Positions 8,313 through 15,106 of a stretch of DNA of 41,252 nucleotides are shown here, piece after piece (position 1 is the stretch's first letter; each line of letters opens with the position of its first letter). The notes under the pieces are model-generated. The model saw only the letters and a program-made list of their open reading frames with translations. It was not told where the DNA came from and did not search any database. The DNA lies in NCBI GenBank assembly GCA_018333605.1, contig JAGXSV010000020.1, positions 1 to 41,252 of the forward strand. Direction: 5' to 3'. The DNA is from Hydrogenophaga sp. (GTDB lineage: Bacteria > Pseudomonadota > Gammaproteobacteria > Burkholderiales > Burkholderiaceae_C). The position numbers and the translations under genes were made by a program.

Positions 8313-8798
8313 TCAATGTTTGTGGCTGCCGTGACCCATGCCGTGCTTCATGGGCGCCGGACCATTGCCGCCACCCAGCGCGGTCACCGGCACCTTGATC
8401 TCTTGCGTGAAACGTTTCTTGGCCTCGTCTTCAAACACCAGCGTGAGGGACACGCTGTCGCCCCCCTTCACCTGTTGTTTCAAGTCCATCAGCATGACGT
8501 GGTAGCCGCCCGGCTTGAGCTCCAGGGTGCGGCCTGCGGCCAGGTCCAGGCCCGGAACCTGCCGCATTTTCATGATGTCGTTGTCCATGGCCATCTCATG
8601 GATCTCCACCACCCCCGCCACGGGCGACTGGACCGCAACCAGGCGGGTGTTGGCGGACGGGGTCAGGCGCATGAAGGCGCCGGTGGCTTTCTGGGTGGAC
8701 ACGGTGCCGCGCACCCAGGCGTCTTCCACCTTCACGGTGGTCTGGGCCCAAGCGCTGGCCGTCACGGCGAGCAAGGTGGTGATGAGCAGTTTTTTCAT
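8313..8798 (-). CDS. Periplasmic copper chaperone PCu(A)C
   Basis: 161-residue secreted protein. A signal peptide 'MKKLLITTLLAVTASAWAQ' is followed by a cupredoxin-like PCu(A)C domain. The copper(I) motif H-x10-M-x21-H-x-M is exact: H67, M78, H100, M102. The extra tail 'PMKHGMGHGSHKH' is rich in His and Met and probably binds more copper. PCu(A)C proteins carry Cu(I) in the periplasm, often to the CuA or CuB centre of cytochrome oxidase with Sco proteins. CAGGAG sits six bases before the ATG at 8798. Two DUF2946 genes flank it on the same strand, which supports a copper locus. No Sco or copper receptor gene is present here. Confidence 0.92.
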   Translation of the reverse strand: MKKLLITTLLAVTASAWAQTTVKVEDAWVRGTVSTQKATGAFMRLTPSANTRLVAVQSPVAGVVEIHEMAMDNDIMKMRQVPGLDLAAGRTLELKPGGYHVMLMDLKQQVKGGDSVSLTLVFEDEAKKRFTQEIKVPVTALGGGNGPAPMKHGMGHGSHKH

Positions 8799-8870
8799 GG
8801 TGGCTCCTGATGAGACGAAAAAGGGACGTAAAAGGGACTGCTCCAGGGGTCATTCCAGCAAGCAAGGCCT

Positions 8871-9005
8871 TCAGGTCGACAGCACAGTCGTCTGCGGTCT
8901 GTTCGCGGCGCAGGGCCGGTAGCCTGGCCTCTGGCGGACATCCACACCGGTCAGAGGTGTGTGTTCCATGGAGTGGCCGCTGCCGTTGGGCACCGTCAAC
9001 ACCAT
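8871..9005 (-). CDS. Possible small ORF between DUF2946 and the copper chaperone
   Basis: A 44-codon frame starts at an ATG (9005) preceded by CAGGAGG about 11 bases upstream. It ends at 8871, 72 bp before the PCu(A)C start. It begins 'MVLTVPNGSGHSMEHTPL' and has scattered His, Met and Cys but no recognisable domain. The good ribosome site and the position in a copper operon make it worth listing; it may still be chance. The rest of 8799-9073 shows no other gene. Confidence 0.22.
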   Translation of the reverse strand: MVLTVPNGSGHSMEHTPLTGVDVRQRPGYRPCAANRPQTTVLST

Positions 9006-9073
9006 GAGGCTTGGGGCCTCCTGAAAATCGTGAAACACACACAGCAGCCGCAGGGTGTGCGACCGTGGTGATT

Positions 9074-9478
9074 TCAGGCCACGACAGGGGGCGCGCGAGC
9101 TTGGGCGGCGGCCCAGACACCCGCCAGCGCCGCAGCGCAGAAAAAGGCGGGCAGGCGCTCTGCCTGGCGCGGCTGCGGCTCACTCACACCAACCGATGGC
9201 GGCAAACCTGCCGCCCCGCCGTGCACGCTGCACCAGACACACGCCATGGCAGCGTTGGCCAGCAGCGCGCTGTGTCCGCCGCTCTGCGGGTCTTCGGCAT
9301 CAACACCCGCGTCGGCCTTGACCCACACCATGCCGCTGGCACTGCACACTTCAACCCACTGAGCGCCACCCGATGAGGCCACCACCGCCTGCGCCAGCGT
9401 AGGCGCCAGCGCGCTCAACACCATGGCAAGCATGGCCAGCCAAGCGGTGAATCGGCGGTGAGCACGGGTTATGGACAT
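9074..9478 (-). CDS. DUF2946 family protein (second copy)
   Basis: 134-residue protein with a cleavable signal peptide or anchor ('FTAWLAMLAMVLSALAPTLA'). The DUF2946 motif 'WVEVCSASGMVWVKAD' is followed by a Cys cluster 'ACVWCSVHGG' and a C-terminal hydrophobic segment ('FFCAAALAGVWAAAQA'). Its layout parallels the copy at 7634-8023, but the sequences differ widely, so these are old paralogues rather than a recent duplication. It is the first gene of the minus-strand copper cluster. Function unknown; copper handling or copper-responsive regulation is suggested by the context and by related loci. Confidence 0.75.
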   Translation of the reverse strand: MSITRAHRRFTAWLAMLAMVLSALAPTLAQAVVASSGGAQWVEVCSASGMVWVKADAGVDAEDPQSGGHSALLANAAMACVWCSVHGGAAGLPPSVGVSEPQPRQAERLPAFFCAAALAGVWAAAQARAPPVVA

Positions 9479-9613
9479 GGGTTCAGTGTATCAGCGTGCG
9501 CCTTTTGACCAGCCCTGCCGGCCCTGTTGCCTGCGCGACGGCTGCCCCAGCCAGGCCAGCACTACCATCACACCAGCGACCGATCCAAGTGTTCAACCAA
9601 CGGAGACAACCCC

Positions 9614-10258
9614 ATGCTCACCCTTTGCGGATTTGCGGCCAGCAACTACTACAACAAGGTCAAACTCGCCCTGCTCGAAAAAGGCGTGCCATTTGAAGAA
9701 GAGCTGGCCTGGGTCGGCCAGACCGATACCGCTGCCAGCCCGCTGGGCAAGGTGCCCTACCTGAAAACCGACGAGGGTACGCTGTGCGAATCCACGGTGA
9801 TGCTGGAATACATTGAGGCCAAATACCCACAGCATCCGCTGCTGCCAGCCGACCCCTTTGCGGCCGCCAAAGTGCGCGAGTTGCTGCGCTACCTGGAATT
9901 GCACCTCGAACTGGTGGCGCGCAACCTGTACCCCGAGGCGTTTTTTGGCGGCAAGGTGAGCGACAGCACCAAGGAAAAGTCGGGACAGCAACTGGAAAAG
10001 AACGTGGCGGCCTTTGCCAAACTGACCCGGTTTTCACCCTTCATCGCGGGTGACACCTTCACCCTGGCCGACTGCGCGGCGCTGGTGCACCTGCCCCTGG
10101 TGGGCAGCGCGACCAAAATCATCTTCGGTCGAGATTTCCTGGCCGATTTGCCTGTGCGGGACTATTTGAAACGCCTGGGCGAGCGCGCCACGGTGCAGAA
10201 GGTCGGCGCTGACCGCAAGGCCAACACCGAACTGATGCTGCAGCGCATGAAAGCCTGA
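9614..10258 (+). CDS. Glutathione S-transferase family protein
   Basis: 214-residue cytosolic protein. The N-terminal thioredoxin-fold domain (1-80) has the cis-proline loop 'SPLGKVPYL' (P48) and the glutathione gamma-glutamyl contact 'CES' (E59-S60). The helical C-terminal domain includes 'TLADCAALVHLPL', the N-capping-box/hydrophobic-staple region. A likely catalytic Ser/Tyr/Cys lies in 'CGFAASNYYNKV'. GSTs conjugate glutathione to electrophiles or reduce peroxides; the substrate cannot be read from sequence. I chose the ATG at 9614, behind GGAGAC, rather than the longer open frame. It converges on plsC, only 11 bp apart, and appears monocistronic. Confidence 0.9.
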   Translation: MLTLCGFAASNYYNKVKLALLEKGVPFEEELAWVGQTDTAASPLGKVPYLKTDEGTLCESTVMLEYIEAKYPQHPLLPADPFAAAKVRELLRYLELHLELVARNLYPEAFFGGKVSDSTKEKSGQQLEKNVAAFAKLTRFSPFIAGDTFTLADCAALVHLPLVGSATKIIFGRDFLADLPVRDYLKRLGERATVQKVGADRKANTELMLQRMKA

Positions 10259-10269
10259 AACCTTGCCCC

Positions 10270-11022
10270 TCAGCGCGCGCTTGAGGTTGACTCAAGCAGG
10301 CGCTCCACCTCGGAGCGCAAGTCTTGCGCCCAGGTCCGGCGGTCCCGGCCATCGTGGGTCTGTGGTTCGCCGTAGGCCACCACGGCTTGCAAGCTGCTGG
10401 CGCGCAGCGTGGTCCAGATGGACGCGATCAGCGTGGTGTCACCAATGAACACCGGGGCGTCACTGGGCAGGCCGCTGGCGCGGTCGACAAACCGCAAGGC
10501 CACGGGCACCACCGGCGCATGGGCCACAATGGCCGCCTGAAACAGATTGGCATGAAAAGGCAGCAGCCTGCGGCCGTCACCCGTGGTGCCCTCGGGGAAC
10601 ACAGCCAGCGTGTCCTGTGCCTGCAGCCGCTCGGCCATGTGGGTCACCACGCGCATGGCGTCGCGCCGGCTGTCACGCTCAATGTAGAGCGTGCCGGCAC
10701 CGGTGATCAGCGCGCCCAGCACGGGCCAGTGCTTCACGTCGGACTTGGACACAAAGCGGGCCGGGTGTGCTGCGTTCATCACCAGGATGTCGAGCCACGA
10801 GACATGGTTGGCCACCAGCAGCGCCGGGCCATTGCCGGGCGGTGTATCGCGCACCAGCAACTCCACCCCCATGATGCACAACATCTGGCGCGACCATTCG
10901 CGCACGTGCAACTGGCTTTGAGCGGGCGTGAGTTGGGAAAACTCGCTGCGGATGATCCACAGCCCGCGCACCACGTGGCCCAGCGCACGCAGCGCCCGTC
11001 CGGTGGCGCGCAAGCGGCTCAC
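10270..11022 (-). CDS. plsC: 1-acyl-sn-glycerol-3-phosphate acyltransferase (PlsC family)
   Basis: 250-residue membrane-associated acyltransferase that would convert lysophosphatidate to phosphatidate, or acylate a related lipid such as an ornithine lipid. The catalytic motif 'NHVSWLD' (H73, D78) and the glycerophosphate motif 'FPEGTT' (142-147) are intact. An intermediate block 'GTLYIERDSRRD' fits motif II. It starts with GTG at 11022, overlapping the pyrX stop by four bases (GTGA), so it is translationally coupled to the pyr genes. The bacterium may have another plsC, so the exact lysolipid substrate is uncertain. Confidence 0.88.
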   Translation of the reverse strand: MSRLRATGRALRALGHVVRGLWIIRSEFSQLTPAQSQLHVREWSRQMLCIMGVELLVRDTPPGNGPALLVANHVSWLDILVMNAAHPARFVSKSDVKHWPVLGALITGAGTLYIERDSRRDAMRVVTHMAERLQAQDTLAVFPEGTTGDGRRLLPFHANLFQAAIVAHAPVVPVALRFVDRASGLPSDAPVFIGDTTLIASIWTTLRASSLQAVVAYGEPQTHDGRDRRTWAQDLRSEVERLLESTSSAR

Positions 11023-12362
11023 GCTGCAAGAGCCTGATCGGTGCCCGCAGCCTGGTGGGCCAGCTGCCCACCCACCAGCGTGGCACGCACCGACACCGGC
11101 AACTCATGGCCTTCGAAGGGCGTGTGCTTGCCCTGGCTGCGCAACGCACCGCGCTGCACCGTCCAGCCCTGGCTGGGATCGAAGACGCACAGGTCGGCCA
11201 CACCACCCACCACCAGCCGGCCCACGCTGGCCTGCAGCGTACCCAGGCTGGCACCCAGCACCGCCTGCGGGCCACTGGTGAGCACGGCCAGCGCTTGCAT
11301 GAGGCTGTGGCCGTCTTGCTGCGCCCATTTGCAGGCCAGGCCCAGCAGCAGTTCCACGCCCGTGGCGCCGGGCTCGGCCTCGGCAAACGGCAGCGTCTTG
11401 GCGTCGCTGTCCACCGGGTTGTGGTCGGACACCAGGGCGTCGACGGTGCCGTCGGCCAGGCCCGCGCGCAGCGCGTCGCGGTCGCGCTGCTGACGCACCG
11501 GCGGCTGCAGGCGCAGGCGGCTGTCGTAAAAGCCAATGTCCACGTCGATCAGGTGCAGGTTGTGCGCGCTCACATCGCAAGTCACGGGCAGTCCCTCGGC
11601 CTTGGCCTGGCGCACCAGGGCCAAGCCGGCCGCGCTGCTGATGCGGCACAGGTGCAACCGCGCACCCGGGCTGCCCGCTGGCTTGCCCTGCACCGCGCGC
11701 ATGAGTTCAAACAAGGTGTGCAGCGCAATGGTTTCGGCCGCTGCCGGAATGCCCGACAAACCCAGCCGTGTGGCCAGCGGGCCGCTGGCGGCCACGCCCT
11801 TGCCGAGCCAGAAGTCTTGCGGACGCAGCCACACGGTGTAGCCAAAAGTGGCGGCGTACTGCAGCGCACGCTGCAGTACCTGCACGTTGACGATAGGCAC
11901 CTCGGCCTGGCCAAAGCCAATGCAGCCGGACTCGGTGAGCTCGGCCATTTCGGTCAGCACCTCGCCCTTGAGCCCGCGCGTGAGCGCACCCAGCGGAAAC
12001 ACGCGCGCCAAGTGCAGTTTTTCAGCACGAAACTTGAGCATGTCCACCAGGCCCGGCTCGTCGAGTACGGGGTCGGTGTCGGGCGGACACACCAGCGACG
12101 TGACGCCACCGGCCACGGCTGCGGCCATTTCGCTCTCGAGCATGCCGGCGTGTTCCTGGCCGGGCTCGCGCAAACGCACCGACAGGTCCACCAGGCCAGG
12201 CGCCACCACGCAACGGCTGGCATCGATGGTACGGTTGGGCTGGAAGTCGGGCGTGACCTGGCCTATGGCGATGATGCGCCCGGCGGCAATCGCCACGTCG
12301 GCCGGTTCGTCGCGTCCGGTGGCCGGGTCCATGACGCGACCATTCTGGATCAGGATTTTCAT
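11019..12362 (-). CDS. pyrX: Dihydroorotase-like protein without metal ligands (PyrX/PyrC')
   Basis: 447-residue member of the class I dihydroorotase family. The N-terminal metal motif, normally HxHLREPG, reads 'SVRLREPG' here: both histidines are replaced (S61, R63). The C-terminal aspartate region is kept (D313 in 'VSDHNP'). This is the pattern of PyrC'/PyrX, the inactive dihydroorotase homologue that in Pseudomonas forms the structural partner of aspartate transcarbamoylase in a large complex. Its position directly after pyrB supports that role. The ATG at 12362 gives the proper family N-terminus ('MKILIQNGRVMDPATG'), behind GAGAG. The frame stays open upstream through the tandem repeat, so automatic calls may wrongly add 54 residues. 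True dihydroorotase must be encoded elsewhere. Confidence 0.9.
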   Translation of the reverse strand: MKILIQNGRVMDPATGRDEPADVAIAAGRIIAIGQVTPDFQPNRTIDASRCVVAPGLVDLSVRLREPGQEHAGMLESEMAAAVAGGVTSLVCPPDTDPVLDEPGLVDMLKFRAEKLHLARVFPLGALTRGLKGEVLTEMAELTESGCIGFGQAEVPIVNVQVLQRALQYAATFGYTVWLRPQDFWLGKGVAASGPLATRLGLSGIPAAAETIALHTLFELMRAVQGKPAGSPGARLHLCRISSAAGLALVRQAKAEGLPVTCDVSAHNLHLIDVDIGFYDSRLRLQPPVRQQRDRDALRAGLADGTVDALVSDHNPVDSDAKTLPFAEAEPGATGVELLLGLACKWAQQDGHSLMQALAVLTSGPQAVLGASLGTLQASVGRLVVGGVADLCVFDPSQGWTVQRGALRSQGKHTPFEGHELPVSVRATLVGGQLAHQAAGTDQALAA

Positions 12363-12387
12363 AGGTTGGACTCTCTTTCTGAAAGCC

Positions 12388-12555
12388 TGCGGCCGCAGCG
12401 CAGGGCCGACCCAAGCCAGGCCAGCCCCCTCGGGGGGCAACGACCCGCGCAGCGGTGGAGTGTGGGGGTCATGCGGCCGCAGCGCAGGGCCGACCCAAGC
12501 CAGGCCAGCCCCCTCGGGGGGCAACGACCCGCGCAGCGGTGGAGTGTGGGGGTCA
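12388..12555. repeat. Perfect 84-bp tandem duplication between pyrB and pyrX
   Basis: Two identical 84-bp units follow each other: 12388-12471 and 12472-12555. Each begins TGCGGCCGCAGCG and ends GTGTGGGGGTCA. Each holds a compact hairpin GCCCCC-TCG-GGGGGC (12424-12438 and 12508-12522). The unit looks like an intergenic repeat I associate with Comamonadaceae genomes, but its genome-wide copy number cannot be seen here. It fills most of the 196-bp pyrB-pyrX spacer. The hairpins could slow polymerase or protect mRNA ends, though no U-tract follows. The unit length is a multiple of three, which keeps long open frames alive on both strands. Confidence 0.95.
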
Positions 12556-12558
12556 TGC

Positions 12559-13515
12559 TCATGCGTCGTGGCTGGCCACGATGCCCATCACCGCCATGCG
12601 CACGGCGATGCCGAACGTGACCTGCGGCAAGATCACACTCTGTGGGCCATCGACCACGGCCGAGTCGATCTCCACGCCCCGGTTGATCGGGCCGGGGTGC
12701 ATCACGATCGCGTCGTGCTTGGCCCATCGCAGGCGCGCAGGCGTGAGGCCAAAGCTTTTGAAATACTCTTGGCTGGACGGCAGCAGTGCGCCGCTCATGC
12801 GTTCGTTTTGCAGGCGCAGGGTGATCACCACATCGCAGTCTTTGATGCCCTCTTCCAGCGTGTGGCACACACGCACCCCCATGTGCGACATGTCGCTGGG
12901 CACCAGGGTGCGGGGGCCAACCACGCGCACATCCGGGCAACCCAGGGTGGTCAGCGCGTGGATGTCTGAGCGCGCCACGCGCGAGTGCAGCACGTCGCCC
13001 ACGATGGCCACCGACAGCTGGGTGAAGTCTTTTTTGTAGTGCCGGATGGTGTACATGTCCAGCAGACCCTGCGTGGGGTGCGCGTGGCGGCCGTCGCCCG
13101 CGTTGACCACGTGCACGTGCGGGGCCACGTGCTGGGCAATCAGATAGGGCGCACCCGACTCGCTGTGGCGCACCACAAAGATGTCGGCCGCCATGGCGCT
13201 CAGGTTGGCAATGGTGTCCAGCAGGCTCTCACCTTTGGAGGCAGACGACCGGGCAATGTCGAGATTGATCACGTCGGCGCTCAGGCGCGTGGCGGCGATC
13301 TCGAACGTGGTGCGGGTTCGGGTGCTGTTTTCAAAGAACAGGTTGAACACGCTCTTGCCGCGCAACAACGGCACCTTTTTCACCTCGCGGCTGCTCACGC
13401 TCACAAAGTTGCCCGCGGTGTCCAGGATGTTGGTGAGGATGTCACGCGACAAACCCTCGGTGGACAGCAAGTGAATGAGCTCGCCGTTTTTGTTGAGCTG
13501 GGGATTGCTTGGCAC
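12559..13515 (-). CDS. pyrB: Aspartate carbamoyltransferase catalytic subunit
   Basis: 318-residue enzyme that joins carbamoyl phosphate and aspartate to make N-carbamoylaspartate, the committed step of pyrimidine synthesis. The carbamoyl-phosphate loop '[12 protein letters not shown]' (from 61), the '[11 protein letters not shown]' motif and the aspartate-side '[10 protein letters not shown]' are all present. The start is taken as GTG at 13515 ('[17 protein letters not shown]'), two bases after the pyrR stop; the longer frame upstream lies inside pyrR. It belongs to the PyrB class that works with a dihydroorotase-like partner, here PyrX. Regulation is probably through PyrR and by nucleotides on the enzyme. 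Confidence 0.95.
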   Translation of the reverse strand: MPSNPQLNKNGELIHLLSTEGLSRDILTNILDTAGNFVSVSSREVKKVPLLRGKSVFNLFFENSTRTRTTFEIAATRLSADVINLDIARSSASKGESLLDTIANLSAMAADIFVVRHSESGAPYLIAQHVAPHVHVVNAGDGRHAHPTQGLLDMYTIRHYKKDFTQLSVAIVGDVLHSRVARSDIHALTTLGCPDVRVVGPRTLVPSDMSHMGVRVCHTLEEGIKDCDVVITLRLQNERMSGALLPSSQEYFKSFGLTPARLRWAKHDAIVMHPGPINRGVEIDSAVVDGPQSVILPQVTFGIAVRMAVMGIVASHDA

Positions 13516-13517
13516 GG

Positions 13518-14033
13518 TCAGGCGCCCTTTCTTTCCAGCACGAAACTCAGCCGCCCGCTCTCGTCGCGGGCGAGTTCGAGTGACTGGTCTTCGGGCAAAT
13601 TCAGTGTGGCGGCGCACACATTGGCCTCAATGGGCAGTTCGCGCCCGCCACGGTCCACCAGCACGGCCAGCTTCACGCTGGCGGGACGGCCATAGTCAAA
13701 CAGCTCGTTGATGACGGCCCGCAAGGTGCGCCCGGTGTAAAGCACATCGTCCACCAGCAGCACATGGACGCCATTCACGTCAAACGGCAGCACGGTCTGC
13801 GCACTGAGCGCCAGGCCGCGCTTGGCATAGTCGTCACGGTGCATGCTCGATGAAATCACGCCGGCGTCGCCCTCGAGGCCCAGGTCTTTTTGCAGGCGCA
13901 TGGCCAGCCAGGCACCACCCGAGGTGATGCCCGCCAGATACAGCGGTTGCGGTGTGACCGCCATGAGCTTTTTCACGCCACGCAAGAGCTCGGTGTAGAG
14001 CGCTTCGGCGTCCAGCTGGATCGATTGGGTCAA
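13518..14033 (-). CDS. pyrR: Pyrimidine operon regulator / uracil phosphoribosyltransferase PyrR
   Basis: 171-residue phosphoribosyltransferase-fold protein. The PRPP-binding motif '[13 protein letters not shown]' (91-103) is perfect, and the flexible-loop region '[13 protein letters not shown]' is present. In Gram-positives PyrR binds pyr mRNA when UMP is high. In Pseudomonas-type operons the same gene heads pyrR-pyrB-pyrC' and also regulates pyrimidine genes. Weak uracil phosphoribosyltransferase activity is usual. The ATG at 14033 overlaps the ruvX stop (ATGA), and pyrB follows after two bases. I saw no clear PyrR-type attenuator in front of pyrB. Confidence 0.93.
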   Translation of the reverse strand: MTQSIQLDAEALYTELLRGVKKLMAVTPQPLYLAGITSGGAWLAMRLQKDLGLEGDAGVISSSMHRDDYAKRGLALSAQTVLPFDVNGVHVLLVDDVLYTGRTLRAVINELFDYGRPASVKLAVLVDRGGRELPIEANVCAATLNLPEDQSLELARDESGRLSFVLERKGA

Positions 14034-14458
14034 GACAGACTCCTCAAAAACTGTTCCAGAATGATGCAGGCCGACGCGGCGTCGGCGTCTTTGGCGCCCA
14101 GTGCATGGGCTTCGGTGGTGCTGTAGCGCTCATCCACCTCAAACACCGGCAGACCTGAGCGGCCCCGCAACTGCCGGGCAAACTTGAGGGCGCGAGCGGT
14201 GTTTTCGTGCGCGGCGCCGTCCGGGTGGTAGGGCACACCCACCACCAAGGCATCGGGCTGCCATTCCTGGATGCGCGCGACAATCTGAACCAGGCGGGCG
14301 TCGCCCTCGGCCTTGATCGTGGCCTGCGGGGTTGCCGTGCCGGTCAGGCGGTTACCGCTGGCCACGCCAGTGCGCTTGAGACCGTAGTCAAAGGCCAAAA
14401 AACGTTGGCACCGTGCGGGCACCTGGGGCGAAGCTGGCATGGGGGCAGCCAGGCTCAT
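14030..14458 (-). CDS. ruvX: Holliday junction resolvase-like / pre-16S rRNA nuclease YqgF
   Basis: 142-residue RNase H-fold protein of the YqgF/RuvX family, which processes the 5' end of pre-16S rRNA and was first proposed as a Holliday junction resolvase. Acidic catalytic residues are in place: D24 in 'FDYGLKRTGVA', E110 in 'DERYSTTEA', and aspartates near 124-126 ('KDADAASA'). It sits between yqgE and pyrR with four-base ATGA overlaps at both ends, so the three are co-translated. The order yqgE-ruvX-pyrR-pyrB is conserved across beta- and gammaproteobacteria. Confidence 0.93.
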   Translation of the reverse strand: MSLAAPMPASPQVPARCQRFLAFDYGLKRTGVASGNRLTGTATPQATIKAEGDARLVQIVARIQEWQPDALVVGVPYHPDGAAHENTARALKFARQLRGRSGLPVFEVDERYSTTEAHALGAKDADAASACIILEQFLRSLS

Positions 14459-15045
14459 GCGTGACCCGCGTCGGGGGACAGCATCCAGGGCTGCAAGCCC
14501 AGCAGGGCCATGGCCCGCTCGTAGCGCTCGGCCACCGGCGCATCAAAAATCAGGCTCGGGTCGGCTTCCACGGTGAGCCAGCTGTTTTCGGTGATCTCCG
14601 ATTCCAGCTGCCCCTGCCCCCAAGAGGCATAACCCAGCGTCACGAACACCTTGCGCGGACCCGCGCCCGACGACATGGCTTCGAGCACGTCTTTGGAGGT
14701 GGTCATTTCCAGCCCGCCGGGAATGGACAGCGTGGAGGCGTATACCGACCCGCCCTCCCCCCCTTCAATCGCTTCGTGCAGCACGAAGCCGCGCTCGGTT
14801 TGCACCGGACCACCTTGAAACACCGGCTGCAGGGCGAGGTCGTCGCGGCCCAGGGGCAGATCCACTTTCTCGAACAGCCGGGGCAACAAAATGTCGCTGG
14901 GTTTGTTGATCACCAGGCCAAGTGCGCCACGCTCGCTGTGTTCGCACATGAACACCACGCTGCGGCCAAATAGCTCGTCGCTGAGACCGGGCATCGCAAT
15001 CAGAAAGTGATTGGTCAGATTCATGGGGGCAAAATCAGCAGACAT
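14455..15045 (-). CDS. yqgE: UPF0301 (YqgE/AlgH) family protein
   Basis: 196-residue protein of the YqgE/AlgH family. Typical blocks are 'NLTNHFLIAMPGL', 'SVVFMCEHSERGALGLVIN', 'PVFQGGPVQTERGFVLH' and 'TLGYASWGQGQLE'. No enzyme activity is established; Pseudomonas AlgH influences alginate expression. It is probably the first gene of the minus-strand operon running to plsC. The ATG at 15045 gives seven extra residues over the internal ATG at 15024, which matches the E. coli start better; neither has a clear Shine-Dalgarno. The photolyase gene diverges from a 61-bp spacer. Confidence 0.92.
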   Translation of the reverse strand: MSADFAPMNLTNHFLIAMPGLSDELFGRSVVFMCEHSERGALGLVINKPSDILLPRLFEKVDLPLGRDDLALQPVFQGGPVQTERGFVLHEAIEGGEGGSVYASTLSIPGGLEMTTSKDVLEAMSSGAGPRKVFVTLGYASWGQGQLESEITENSWLTVEADPSLIFDAPVAERYERAMALLGLQPWMLSPDAGHA

Positions 15046-15106
15046 GCGGTCATTTTAAGCCGCCTACCCCGCCACGCACGGTCGTGCCGACATTCGATTG
15101 CCTCCC

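Noticed and set aside
12363-12524. 54-residue N-terminal extension of pyrX
   Set aside because: It is encoded by the tandem repeat, translating to the same peptide twice; the family N-terminus begins at the ATG at 12362.
12388-12555. Possible CRISPR-like array
   Set aside because: Only two units, directly adjacent and fully identical, with no spacers and no cas genes nearby.
11055-12620. 521-codon plus-strand frame opposite pyrX and the tandem repeat
   Set aside because: Low-complexity antisense frame kept open by GC bias and by the repeat length being a multiple of three.
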